From assembly GCF_001039355.2 (NCBI RefSeq), contig NW_019775703.1:175836-232117 (forward strand): a stretch of DNA of 56,282 bases, read 5' to 3'. The notes under the pieces were generated by a model, which saw only the letters and a program-made list of their open reading frames with translations, made no database searches and was not told where the DNA came from. Shown here one piece after another: positions 35,031-47,800 of this stretch. The stretch's first letter is position 1; each line of letters starts with the position of its first letter. The translations under genes and the position numbers were made by a program. Origin of the DNA: Lingula anatina. Its lineage: Eukaryota > Brachiopoda > Lingulata > Lingulida > Lingulidae.

Positions 35031-35186
35031 GATGTGACATGCTCTACATTCAGTCAGTCACTTAAAACCACTTCATAGGTTTTTAAGTTCAAACACAACA
35101 AACTAGTATATTGTGTTTAAAAAATGTATTTTTTTTGTACCAGTCATGATTATAGATCAGACTGATTTCAATTTTTTTATACTGTA

Positions 35187-35212
35187 AATAAATATCTTTT
35201 ATACAATTTATT
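35187..35212. terminator. Back-to-back polyadenylation signals of ACTR8 and LLPH
   Basis: AATAAA on the plus strand at 35187-35192 (ACTR8) and TTTATT at 35207-35212 (AATAAA on the minus strand, suitable for LLPH). The two convergent transcripts probably end within a few dozen bases of each other or overlap. Confidence 0.6.
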
Positions 35213-35509
35213 TATATTGTGTTGAGAATCTTTCAAAAAAAAAAAAGGCTTTACATCTTCAGTGGCTGCATGATCACCACCCAAACTTTAGGAACACGGC
35301 AAAAGAAGTAATTATTTTCTTCTTCTTCTTTGTCACATTTCTCCAAGTTTTAATGGCACTGTTGTTTCTTTCTGTCTCTTAAGACTGCACACATTGGCTG
35401 CAATTTTCAGATTCCTGTCCACAATTACAACAGTTGGTCAAAAACTTCAACACTCCATCTATGTTAGAGGAGCATTTGATTGAATTAATTTTACAAAAAG
35501 AAGAAATTG

Positions 35510-37214
35510 TCACCACTTCAGTTTCCTTCCTTTTCCTTTTTTGTTCTTTGCTTTTTTCACCCGTGCTCTGACTTTCTTGATGGCTTTCTTATTCATCCAT
35601 ACTGGATACTGTCCATTTTCATCACGCATTGTCTTTTTATCATATTTTCTTGGAGCCTGGTCAATATCCATGGTTTCTGAAAAGTATGATAAATGTAAAC
35701 ATTAGCACAGTGGACCTTTTTATTTAAAGTCATTTTTATTAGAAGCCTAAATAAACCAATTAATTAACTCTGAATTACAGATTTTGATGTCTCAAAAATA
35801 ATCCAAAAGTCAACGATATGTGTGTGTGTGTGCGCGCATTTGAGTGTAATTTATGTTATTTTATGGTACTGTATCTGTCTAGCAGGTGAAACTCAATAGC
35901 TGTATATGTACATATTATATCATATCATGGACCTACATTGCCAGCCATGTACACTTTGGAGTTTAAATAATAAAAACCAATAAATTCATCGGAAATTACA
36001 TATGTAGAAAATGTATACCTCCTGATGTGGTTTCTTTATTCTTCTTTATGTTACTGGCATCTGTTACTGGAAAAATGAAAAACAAATAAGAATCTCAGCC
36101 TTTGATCAGTTACAAAAATAAATAAATATACGTAAAACTTAGAGTAAAATTAATAGTAAGGATAATAAATCTTTGCTATGAAAGAAGAATCTTGCAGTGA
36201 CTGGCCAGGGTAAAGCTGTGCTAATTAGCTCAGTGGCAGAGCACTTGCATGGTAAGCAAGTGTCCTGGGTTCAATCCCTGGTAGAGTCAGGTATTTTCCC
36301 CAAAACGCAGTTTTGTAATTGTCTGGTGTGGGTACTGGTAGCATTGTAGCGCTTTGGAGTGAGTGCAGAAAAATCACCAGCCAGACCAGGAATCGAACCC
36401 GGGACCCCTCGCTTACAGGGCGAGTGCTCTTACCTACTGAGCTACCCGGCCGGTGTGGCGTGATAGACCCGTGCCGTGACGAAACCGTTCTGCACATGCG
36501 CATTGAGGGTAGATTGAAAGAAGTAACTTCCGGTATGACGATGTCGTCCTAAGTAGGCGCTATGTTTGCACTGACCTATCATCTTTCAATTCATAATTCA
36601 GTGGTTTTCGTCATGAGAGAGTATGTATTTGATAATCTTATTACTACAGTATACGGGGGAATATTGGAAGTGAGCTTTTGATCGTGACTGAACTGTTTTG
36701 CTCTGTGTGCAAAACGTGGTAGATCTAAGACTCACGCTACAATGTTCTTTCAATTCAGAGTACAGTCATTTTCATTAAAAAGAAATTGTGTGTTTGATAA
36801 TACTACAACTTTCTCTACGGGGAAACGTTGGAAATGCATGTGCAGCTACGAACTGTAAGTCAACAGACTGCTAACCCCGCGTGAAGAATCCGTCAGAACG
36901 GTTTATTCACGACGACGGTTTCTTCACGTGACACCGGTTCTACCTGCCCCTGGCACTACAGCATTTATTACTGATTGGTAATCATCAGTTCCCTTGGAAT
37001 ACAAGACACTGAGAGTGGAAACTTATTATTATGGATGCCCTTTTCAAATAAAATTGTTTCTAACTGTACCTGTATACAGTTCTTTCATGTCTACGTCTTT
37101 CTGTGCCTCTGTACCAAGTATCTTTTTCAACTTGGCCAACTCTTTTGGTGCATTCTTCACGCGCTTCACGGCACGCATCTTTCTTTTCCATTTACTTCGA
37201 AGGCTCTTTGCCAT
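35510..37214 (-). CDS. LLP homolog (LLPH), small basic nucleolar/RNA-associated protein, 119 residues
   Basis: Three exons on the minus strand: 37214-37070, 36066-36019 and 35676-35510, joined in frame. The N-terminus [18 protein letters not shown] is the hallmark of the family. [12 protein letters not shown] block in the C-terminal third (family DEHGQYPIWMN) is followed by a lysine/arginine-rich tail ending RKLKW (human LLPH ends AKGLAW, 129 residues). Strongly basic, no membrane segment. Family members associate with nucleoli/chromosomes and, in vertebrates, act in ribosome biogenesis and neuronal growth. The acceptor of exon 2 has a nearby alternative (after a second CAG 6 bases on). Convergent with ACTR8. 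Intron 1 holds SINE-like tRNA-related sequence. Confidence 0.88.
36217..36451. mobile_element. Pair of opposed tRNA-like sequences, probably tRNA-derived SINE (LLPH intron 1)
   Basis: Plus strand, about 36217-36289: GCTCAGTGGCAGAGC as D arm/box A, anticodon arm CTTGC-ATGGTAA-GCAAG (GGT), T arm CTGGG-TTCAATC-CCTGG, but the acceptor ends do not pair. Minus strand, 36451-36379: a full 73-nt cloverleaf with anticodon TGT (Thr-like) and an acceptor stem paired only through several G-T wobbles. Both keep pol III boxes. Two degenerate heads facing each other within 240 bp look like SINE copies rather than two tRNA genes. The minus-strand one could be scored as a tRNA-Thr by software. Confidence 0.65.
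36578..36930. repeat. Diverged ~166-bp tandem duplication and inverted repeat in LLPH intron 1
   Basis: Blocks starting at TTTCAATTCA near 36586 and 36749 share TTTGATAAT, CTACGGGGAAA-like and GAACTGT landmarks in the same order. An inverted repeat CGTGAAGAATCCGTC (36880-36894) / GACGGTTTCTTCACG (36914-36928) closes the region, and a related GTGACGAAACCGTTCTG lies at about 36476-36492. Possibly one composite element with the tRNA-like heads. Confidence 0.5.
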
Positions 37215-38021
37215 GGCTAAGGCACCTTAGTTGTACTTGATATGGGCCGTTTCAGTTGTCAGTCAAAGCAGTTTTTATTTACACATAGTAAAAGGTGTTT
37301 GAATCTGGAATATAGATGTAATGTTATGAAATACAAACTGTTTGATGCCCTATACTTCTGTCCTCAATCCCTACCGCCCTTTCCAAAAATAATATTTTTC
37401 ATAAATGAAAATTATCAAACACAAGCCGAAATATTTTCATACCGCTAGCTTACGGCCAACCAGGGCGAAGCCTTCATCAGACAGATCTTTTTAGTTGGGA
37501 CTTCTAGACAAAATTGCAAACATCCACATTAATTCTCTGTTCATACATGCAGTATATCTCTTATCTTAGTTTTAAACTGGATTTAAACTGAAGGAAAGAT
37601 TTAGAATTATACCTTCTACGCATAGAAAATTAAATGACTAATCAATAAAACATATCAAGTGATTTAAATCAAAAGAAAACCAGATTTGAAACACCTGCTT
37701 ACCTTACCTATAACAACACGTGTATGTACAAGTTACAGCTATAGATGTCGCACTTGCCTCACATTAAAATGCTCCATGGTCGACTTCAGTGCCACCTACA
37801 CACCAACTCTCCGTCCCAACTTCCGTGCTCATAGATTGATGACGTTTAATGCAAGTCTAAATTTATGAATCAAGCGTGCTTCGAATAAAACCGGTAATGT
37901 ACTACATTTTGTAATTATATCTGACTTCAGGTTCCATTCAAGTTTTCCTTTGATGTGTTAGCACAGCCAGTAGGTGTCAGAAACTGTAAATGAGCGTGTT
38001 AATATGAGAATTAATTACGTT

Positions 38022-38073
<52 letters not shown>

Positions 38074-38528
38074 TGTGAAAGGGGGGGGGGGGGAGGGGTG
38101 AGACATCATAGCCTCAGTTTTCAGCCTTACATGGTAACGGTACCCTTACAAAACACACTGCCAGGGTGTTATGAGGCCTTAACTGCATAGCATGTGCATG
38201 CAGGGTGACTCAGAAACTGAGGCAACCAACAGTCCCATTATCATTTTATGCATTTACATGTACTGTAGTGGTACATAACAGCACAAAAGTGACAATAAGA
38301 AACTTCAATAATAGGAGTGATGGAGGCTGATTATAATGCAGTCTAGGAGTAAGCAGTTGATGTAATAGTTTTAAATCATTTCCTTCAAGTTGTTTAAAAA
38401 AATACAAGATCTTATAAAATGAGTTCAAATTATTGTTTATAAAATGAAAGTGATATTTTCTCTTGCAGTGAGACTGGAGTGCCTGAGATGGAAAATTAAC
38501 TTTACTTTTCTTATTACCAAGAATAGTC
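37215..38528. other. Divergent promoter region between LLPH and the RPUSD3-like gene
   Basis: About 1.3 kb between two gene starts. Contains a (GT)n microsatellite at 38023-38070 followed by a poly-G run to about 38098. No exon supported. Confidence 0.5.
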
Positions 38529-41500
38529 ATGGAACATTTAGTAAAGTTAATAGGCTTTACAGGGAGCATTTCATCAAGAACAGCTCTCCGTCGAGGTATT
38601 GTATTCAAACCAGGGCCCTTACTAGGTGTGCCAAAGACAAGAACTGTGACATCAGGACCTGACATCAATGAGGACAAGACATATAATAGGACTGAAGCCA
38701 GTTTGAAACAAAAACAGAATAAACATTATTTGAACAGAAATGGTGCTTTTTCTGATAAAACTACCAGGGCGCAAAATGAACAGCCTGGAAAACATCAGTA
38801 TCGCCCTGACAAGAGTTTCACTGATGATGTTTCTTCAACGGGGGAGTATAGGAGAAATCAAAGAGTCCAGCCTCGTAGGAAAGATAACTTTAAAAACAGT
38901 GTCCCTGTTCATGGTGCCAGGCGACCTAGACATGACAGTGAATTTATGGCAAGAGAAAGAGAAATGGAGAGGCAGAGGGTTAAGACACGCAAGGAAAATA
39001 AAAACATAGGACACACAAAACAACATCCGTACCTTGAACGTTCATTATGGACCAACAGCAAGGCTCTGACAAAACACTTGTTACAAAATGTTCTCTATCA
39101 GGATAGTGAGTGTGGACTTTTCTAATAATTCAATATATATACTATAATAGTGTGAGTGGTCAGAAAAGTATATTTTTTATAGTAGTGCTAGTTAAATTAA
39201 GTCCTTTTTTCAGTGGCTTTAATTTTAAATCTTCTTACAGAATGTGCCCAATTTCAGTTTTGCACTAAATTTTTTTAATAACGTTGTTGACATTTTCAAC
39301 ATACTCCTTTCAAAACCTATGAAAGAATAACAAAAGCCAATTCCTCACTGAAGTTCACCAGGGGCAGATTCAGGATTATTTGAACAGTGACTTTTAAGTT
39401 TAACTTAAAGTAAGCTAATGATTGCGAAAAATTACCAAAGAAGTAAAAGCCTTATATGTTATCATTTCAGAACATTACATAGCTTTTAACAAACCAGCTG
39501 ATGTCCCCATCTTTAGTAAGTAATACCTTGGGTGATAAAGACACAACATGAATGTAAATAATTATACATGGATTGTCTTCACTGGCTTAAGACTTCAACT
39601 AATTGAATATTAAATTTTTTTGTTCCATACTTCATTTGTTGCAAATACTTAATCAATAACAAAGTGGTTTTACTTGAAATCTTTCACTTACATGCTGTGC
39701 ATTCTGAATCACAAAAAGCTATAAAACTTTCTTTAATATAATTCTAATTTGTTTAGCTCCAAATCTCGACAAGAAAAAGAAGAGAGATGCCATTCCAGAG
39801 GACCCGATAGAGCATCCCTCCCAGATACCATCAGTAATGTCCGTTCTGCCAGAATTGAAAGACAGCCTCAATCAGAGCCACATGTTTCTCACCTGTTATC
39901 AGAAGGATTGTAGGTAATGTGGAGCATAGCATTGTCATTTTTCTCTTTTCAGAGTTGCGTAATATCTAGGATTTTTCCTTAACACAAGAGTGTTGATTTT
40001 CTGCTCTTACGCCTCACTTTTTTTTTGTTATCCAGGGAGTCTCAATTTCATATGAAGCACAGTGGTGTCCTTCTGTTTGTCAAGTCATTGGAGGCAGATA
40101 AAGCGCTACGCAAATATGCTCAGAGTATTGTGTCCCAGAAACTGGAGTCACAGACATTCTGGTAAGTGAAACAATCCACTCTCCAACCAGTTAAAACTAA
40201 ATAAATGTTTTCATTCAATAAATTATTATTAACAGATATTTACCATGTAAAAAAAAAGGTCTGGGCTCCGTATCTCGAAAGGTTCGCTATGTTGCGCACG
40301 TGCGCTAGCGTCTCGATTCCATAACTCGCCTATACTCGTCCCATACCATACATTGTAGCCTCTATTTGATATAGCGATTTGCAATACGCGATGCTTTCGA
40401 GATACGGGGCCCTGATATTTTATTGCTGTAACAATTGTCATTGTAATTATTATATTTAAAGTTTTTTTTTGTGGACCAGGTATGTGAAAGGTAAAAAAAC
40501 AGTTACTCTTATTAAAATTGTTACCAATTTAATGTTTAAGAAACAAGTAATTGTGATATATGTTACATTTCCACAAACAGGGCAGTAACAGTTGGTATTC
40601 CTACAAAAGATGAAGGTGTGGAAGAGCTTGGGCTGGAGAGGAGAGAACTTCAGAAAAATGTTTTGGTAAGGAAGCTGGTAACAGGAAAATTTCTACATTA
40701 TCCCCTCCTTCTGTGACATATCTTATTTTATTACTCATAACTACAGTGTAACAGACATGGGGGAAACTTTGGAGATATTGAAGGTCTAGAGGATCTGCAT
40801 TACAAAAGATCTGCAGATCTGCCTAATTCTGTGCTGGTCCAAATTTGATTAGATTGGCAAACTTAAGAAAGAGTTTTGGAATTTGTGACAGAACAGAAAG
40901 GCACAGTTGAATAGCTCTAAAGCAGGCACTGGGACTATTTTTGAATAAGTCCCCTTTTGTTGTTTATAAACATTCATAAATTTTATTAAATTTCTTCTCC
41001 CAGCATCAGGTATTTTATTTAACCTGTCTGGCTGTCACACTTGTAGGCTGCTCATAAAATCAAGGCAGTATGAACAGATGCCAGGTCTGCTGTAACACAA
41101 AATCTAGCTAGTGTACACAAATGATGCTGAGATATGTGTGGAGAACAAGTTTAATATCATTCAGTCTTTCCTTAAATTTTAATATTGTTTTCTTTCTATA
41201 ACATTTTTGCCACTTTGTTCTGTATGCAGTCATTTGTGACCAGAAATTGCTCCCTCAAGGCAAGGAAGAACCGCACAGTGATAGTGCCTACTATTGCCCA
41301 CACAGTTCTGGCCAAAAACAATGAAGTTGGCAGTGCCTTGGTCCAGCTGAAGCCCACGAATAGTAAGCATTACCAGCAGGAATAGCAATTTTTCAGTTTT
41401 TTTTTTAACAAATAATTTATTTAGTCGAACATTGAGGGGTTGCACCTATTTTGAATGAAATCAGATGGTCTGTATAAATATGGAAAAGTGATGATCTCAA

Positions 41501-42722
41501 AAGAATCTCCAAAAATTTTTGCAAAAATTTTTTAGATGTTTTTGTGGCATGCTTTGGCTTTGATTCAGTTATAATTACACTCAAATTTTAATTTTTATAT
41601 ACACCTAATTCAGTATACCATCTCTAGCCATTATTAAGCACCTTTAGTTAATTCTGCTTTCGTTAATTTTCTCCACAACACAATATTATGTACGTAATGT
41701 ACATGCATATAAATAGCCTTAAATACTTGATTAATTACTTAATTAATTACTTCATTAAATGTTTATATAACACAAAAATTCACTAGGTATGCCGTTAAGA
41801 TACTCGCACATTGTAGGATCTCTTTTTGAAGTTTATTTGATAAACTGTTGTTGTTTCCAGATAAGTGGGACTGTCTCCAGGTGCATCTGGCCCGGATGTT
41901 GTCACCTGTCCTTGGAGACCACACCTACTCCTCCAGAGTTCAATACATGATGGGCAAGCCAACAGTGGTCAATGCAGCAGTAGCCACTCCAAAACCACAG
42001 GTAACTGACCAAAATTGACCACACCTGTCCAGTAATTAAAGTGTTACATCAGGGTTTTTAGTATACAGCATCCCAGCTATGATGATGGTTTCTGCACAAC
42101 ACTGACTAAAAATTGGGAGTTATTTTCAGGTCAAATTTGTTGGCGTCTTTCTTGTCACCATCTTCTAAAGAAGTCATTATTGTGAAGAAACTGCTGAAAC
42201 TTACTGCACCAGACACTTCAAACATGTTAACCTGGCATGTGTTCACGCTCATAACTGTGTAAGATATGTTCATTCTGCATCCTTGTGCAATAAGTATGTG
42301 TGCATTTATTAATGTTTCAGTAAACCCATTAAATAATGACCGCATACATTATTGACATTTTTACTTACAGATTCTTCCGGAGCTTCTAGAGAGTCAATTA
42401 CGAATGAGATTTATTCGCTGAAAAAGACATCATCCCTTTGCACCTACACTGCAATCAGCTGGTCATTCCACAGCTGAACTCCGAGGGAAAGTTCCCAAAC
42501 AAGATGCGCAGCAGGATGTGGGTGACCATAAGGGCCCCCATGCCAGACTATTTTTACTGGACACTTGACCAGCTGGGTTTAGAACCACCCGAGGGCTGGC
42601 GTCCAGTGGTTGAGAAGATTGCAGATGGCGACACTAGTACTCAGGAGCTTGATCATGCCACTGATGGACAAGCTGGTCTTAATACTGGTGACCAGAGTGG
42701 TGACCAGAGTGGTGACCAGTGA
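38529..42722 (+). CDS. RPUSD3-like RNA pseudouridine synthase family protein, frameshift in last exon
   Basis: Probably mitochondrial, from RPUSD3 homology. Exons 38529-39105, 39471-39515, 39757-39913, 40036-40161, 40581-40665, 41230-41362, 41861-42000 and 42371-42722. The N-terminal ~190 residues are basic, low-complexity and begin with a targeting-like stretch (MEHLVKLIGFTGSISSRTAL). RluA-type blocks follow: HYIAFNKPADVPIF, MSVLPELKDSL, KHSGVLLFVKS, GSALVQLKP, RMLSPVLGDHTYSSRV. The catalytic RLDxxTSG motif reads QFHMKHSG, with no aspartate; human RPUSD3 also departs from it. In the last exon the reading frame meets TGA at 42419-42421, 16 codons in. Family-like sequence (IPLHLHCNQLVIPQL) continues in the +1 frame to the stop at 42720-42722. 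No alternative acceptor repairs this: an upstream TGA blocks the other frame. So this is a sequence error, a truncated allele (437 residues) or true frameshifting. Confidence 0.82.
40263..40412. mobile_element. 150-bp terminal-inverted-repeat element, copy 2 (RPUSD3 intron 4)
   Basis: Reverse-complement relative of 3137-3286, same length, same 20-25 bp terminal inverted repeats (GGGCTCCGTATCTCGAAAG ... CTTTCGAGATACGGGGCCC) and the same internal GCGCACGTGCGC palindrome. Confidence 0.85.
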
Positions 42723-44837
42723 CCACCCCAGTTAAGCACCAGTAGTGGACCAAGTATTCTTAGATTCTTTAGCATTATGTTGTACCCAAAGCTGGTTGCC
42801 TTCGGCAAAGTCATTCACTCATGTTGATGGCCGTGTCCACTTATGCTTGATTCTGGGTATTCTCAGTCATAATTCAATTACAGTTTTACTGTGTCAACAT
42901 AGCAGACAACAGGTGCCACCTCCTCACAACAATATGCATCCACGAGACCATAGAGATGGTGCCTTTATAAAATGCCTCTGACAAGTGTTTTTAAGAATTT
43001 TCCTAGTTAAATTTTGCAACTTGTAGTGCTTCACTCATATCCTGTAATCATCCATTCAGTAGCAGTGAGGTCAGCAATTTAGTGAATGGCAATCTGGCAC
43101 AGTGACAGTACATCAGTGATCTTATAGTTAATTGACTTCATTATTCACACCAGGCCAGAGATAGCTTTAATCTGTATTCTGGCTAGAGTTTTGCTGGTTG
43201 CTTAGTGGCTCACTTCTTTGTGGCATCTTTGTGACATCTTTGTGACATCTTAATCACATGATCACAACAAAGTGATGGAAGAACTAAGCATGGTCTCCTG
43301 ATAAAATATGTGTTCATGCAGAATTTCATATTTTTTGCATTTCGGCAATGTCTTTTTTGTTTAAATTTCTGCCTTAAGTAACAGATAATGCTGAAACTTG
43401 CTTGATTGCTTTAGTTTTGAAACCAACTGAAGTTGATTAAAAGGAAAAAGCAACACGTACAGGGAATTAAAAGTGTGAATTTATTGCATTATGAAGAAGA
43501 AATGCAAAGACATATTTAGAAGAATAATATGTGGAAAAGTCCTAATACTCTAAATGGTATAAAAGTCATGTTCATTACCTGTTTGTTTTGATTTATCATA
43601 ACAAAGACAATTTTGGCACCTTGAGGATATGTCTCTGACTGTGAATAGTGAGATTCTGATTATGAGACAGTGATACATACCTCCCTCATTTTAAAACAAT
43701 TAACTACTAGGTATATACATAAGAAAAACAAGACTGAATATCTAAGTTCCAGTCAGTTCTCTCTCCTTACTGATTCACTGCAGAAAATGTTAAATTTATT
43801 TCATGGCAAATTAACCCCTTCCTTAGCACTCTGACTTTTCAATTATAAAATACCCCACTGCAAAAAACTGATCTTGGTTTACTATTCGTGTTGATACTTT
43901 GCAACTGTTACACAATATTTTAAAACTGGATACACATCAGCTCAATTTCTATGACAGAGTATGAATTATATTGCATAGATAGTGATCAAAACAGTTTGCT
44001 TTTCTCAGACCTCATTACTGTAATTTTTTCAACCTCAGAACTTGATCTCAATACAAGTTGCCTTCCTTTCAGACCAAAGGCAGTCCTCTAAGTCTAAGCT
44101 GATATATAAGTTCCTGATTACAATATGATTAAATATGTGATGAATTATAAAAGTTAATACTTTCTACATGTAAATGTCATAAAAAATAAAGAGAACATAA
44201 TGATTGATGAATGTCATTACAACAATGAAGTGTATGTTTAAATGAAAGTTTAAGGTCCCATTTTTGTTTGTTGTATGATACAAGAAAATCCACTAAATCT
44301 AAAGAAAATGTTTACATAAAAATGCCACCTCTACTCTTTAATTGTAAGTTTCATGACATAAAGTAGACATCACGGCCATGTAGTTGTCCGTGCCCCAGGT
44401 CAGACCTAGAACAGCTGATCAACATATTTGTGAACACATTTAAAAGAATTTTAAATAAATTACTGATACATAACTTATTATAAGGTCCTTGAATGCTATA
44501 GCTAGCTCTATGGCATGTGTTATGGCAATTATACCCAGTATACTGTTGTAACATGTATTTGTAATGTGTCACATATAACACACTGCAATACCTTTGTGTC
44601 ACAGCTGGCACATTGCAATGTCTTATACCAGATATTCTGTGGATTGACGTAATTTTAAGAGCTTTAATTCAATTCTGATAAGGCCCTCGGTAGTTGAACC
44701 CTAGCCTAATTTTCAAATGTTGAAGAGTTTGGTCCTAAGAACAATTTTCAGAGATTTCTGTTTTCAATCTTGGCTCATGCCAACAAAATGGCCTAATATG
44801 TTACACTGTCATGATGTAATAATTGGTCTTAAAGTCC
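42723..44837. other. RPUSD3 3' UTR and intergenic spacer
   Basis: Convergent 3' flanks of RPUSD3 (+) and the coiled-coil gene (-). Small tandem repeats: GGTGACCAGAGT-type 12-bp units at 42687-42720 that form the last codons of RPUSD3, and CTTTGTGACAT units at about 43217-43250. AATAAA near 44185 is a possible RPUSD3 poly(A) site. No exon seen. Confidence 0.5.
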
Positions 44838-47800
44838 TCAACTTGACTGGTTAGCAGAGGCCCATTGTTGCACTGGTAACATCTTTTTAGGAGTGTACAC
44901 ATTTTTCTGTACTGGGTGCCTGTACAAGCGGTCCTCTCCTCCCAACACGTCAACATGACCCACCTGAAACCATCAAAAGTGTATTGTAAAAGTATATAGT
45001 CATGGAGAAGAAAAGAATGCTTTGGTAAATAATGGCTGTGAACTGAAATGCTGTACATTTACAGGCAAATGATAGTCTTGAGTTTATAAATTATTTTCTA
45101 AAGGGATTAAAAATATTACAATAAGATTTTGAAAAAAATTAATCTTTATTGAAAATTCAGATGGTCTTTTTACAGGACACTGAACAGGAGAATCTCATTG
45201 TTGGTTGTGTTTGGTGTAATTGGGCCACGTGTGAAGAATGTGTCAAGAGTGCATGTTATGAGAAATGAGGTGTTGACTGTTATAGAAAAGTGATGAAATA
45301 CACATATTGTATATTGGCAGGTGCTAGCATACAGTTACACTTTTGTGCATTAATCTTAAGCATAAAATGACATGTTATATACCTGGTTCCATTTTGTCCC
45401 TTCGTCCATCATCTGCATCTGTTTCCTGGAGTAGATCCAGTCTGATGCTTGTTTAGTAAGACTTCGACTTAGGCGATCATGTTCCTTTTTCTCTTTGTCC
45501 AGACGCTTTATGAGCTCTGCTCTGGCAGCTTCACTTGTGCCCAGTGCATTCTGAAATGGATTTGAAATTATTTTCATTTCCTTAAGAAAAAGTTACCTTA
45601 CCTTTAACTTATCTCAGTATTCAGTTTGGCAAGCAGAAAAGTATATCAGATTACCCTTTCAGAAAGATATCATTGGATAGGTTTAAATGATGACTTACAG
45701 TATTCATCAATCTAAGAGGTATAAAGTTGCATTTTATTGCAAAAGGAAATGTATTTTCAAAAAAAAAAAAAAAAAAAAGAAAGAAAGATAATAATAAACA
45801 AACAAATAAAAACAGCATAATTACATCATGTTTACCCATAAGAAGTTTCTGCAAATCATGTAATTCAACTCACTCATCATAATGTATTCTGCACAAGTAA
45901 ATTTATTGTAAAAATATTATAAACTGGTACCACCACCATACTCACTGTCACATTGATGGCATGTGTCTGTGCACCCTTCACTTTCTTGATAAGTTCCCCA
46001 TTGTCTTGCTTCAACCTATGCACCTCCCTTTTCAGTTTGTCATTCTCAGCTTCCAACACCTAGAAGAAAACACAACTTGCTATAGAATTTCTATTTGAGC
46101 AGTCACATTTATTCATTCAAAGCTTTCAGGCAACTAATTCATGGCATAGCCTCACCAGTTATATATAATATCGATCATTTTACATCTGATGGGTGCCAGC
46201 TTCTTCATTTTCATATCTTGATCCATATCAAATCATTCTGAGTTTCAGAGGACACTGGAAACCCACTTCTCTACTATCAACATGTTTAGTACCATGCTGA
46301 GATAGTGGAGAGCTGAGTCTTCAGTGTCCTCTGAAACTCAAGGGTGTATCAATTGGGCATTTTCAAAACTTGAAAATGAAGGAGCTAAACTGGACTTCAC
46401 CTAAAAATCTGGGTAACTCCTGTACACCAGTCAGCAATAACTCTTAAAAGCCATGACTGAGTCCAGTATTACACTGACCTCATTCCTCCTGATTATGTCC
46501 TTGATTTTCATAGGTGAAGGGGGCCTATCTATGTCAGCTCCGGCCGCCCTGCTGGGTGGGCGTGCCCCTACTCCTTTAGTGGTTCGTTCCTGGTCATATA
46601 ACTCCTGGTACTTCTTAGCCACCTCCTGGGCTTTCTGCAGCTCCTTCTCCATGGATTGCACCTTCACATCAGCTAAAGTAACATCACAAAAATATTAAAT
46701 TTTTTTGCATTAAATTTAAATAGCTTAAACAAAATATTCCTTTGGTCATAATACAGCCTTGGAATATCCAGGGTTTTATTATAGGGTGGGAGAATGACAG
46801 AATTGAAATTTATTTACTAAAAATTTCTATATTTTATTTACAAATATTGAAAACTATTATTAAATAAAAGTAGTGTGCTTCATGATTTTATATTTGTATC
46901 ATCCCCAATGGACAGAATTAAAAGTAAATAATTATATATTGGTACACATAGGTCAGTTCTTAATTGCTATTAAGTGTGCCATTCTTTCTTGTTAGTCTTT
47001 ATGCATTTTTCATATTTTACTCAAACATTCAAACAAACAAAAATGCCTTGACATGGGTCATTGAATAGTGCTTTTCTCTTCTCACACTTACCAGTACCAC
47101 TGATTTTTCTACCCAACTTGAACGCACTTCAAGATTTTTTTTTTTTTGTGATTAATCGAAATAAAAAGATTTAAAAATTGAGCATAATGGGTAGGGCAGT
47201 GGTGCAGAGTGATCCAAGGGAAAAATATCAACTTCAATCATTACCTTCTTTTGCCTTCCTCTCAAACATCTTCATGAGTTTGATTGCATTAGTCCTGGAC
47301 AACTCGCACTCATGCTTCAGTCTCTGGTTCCGCCAGTTCATTTTCTTCATCTCATCCATCTTGCCATGCAATGCCAGCTCAGTTTTCACTTTCTGTTGCT
47401 GCACAGCTATGTTTCTCATCATAACTGCCTTCAGCTCATATGCCAAATCCTGCTCTTCAGGGGTCAATTTAGGCCTAAAAATTAACAAAAAATGATGGGC
47501 ATTTTACATTGTTGTATTAAATGCTTTCAGAACAGTCATGACTTGACACAGAAGCAGCTTACCTGAGTGATACTCTAACATGTAACAGTTTTAAGACCCG
47601 AGCTCCTACAGACCTCGATAATGTCTTAAAATTTGAAATCCCATGTTCAACCCCATGTTCAACTATTAAGTCAATGGCCAATTTTATGAAAATTTAATGT
47701 TAAATTGTTATATATATTTTACACTCCCTCTGCTACAGTTATAGTACTGGTAAGAAGCTAGTGCATTCATCAACAAATGCAGACAAAATTAAATATACTG

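Noticed and set aside
36225-36503. Open frame containing RVRFLV and [13 protein letters not shown]-like peptide
   Set aside because: It is translation through the tRNA-like SINE heads; such peptides are a known artefact of tRNA-derived repeats.
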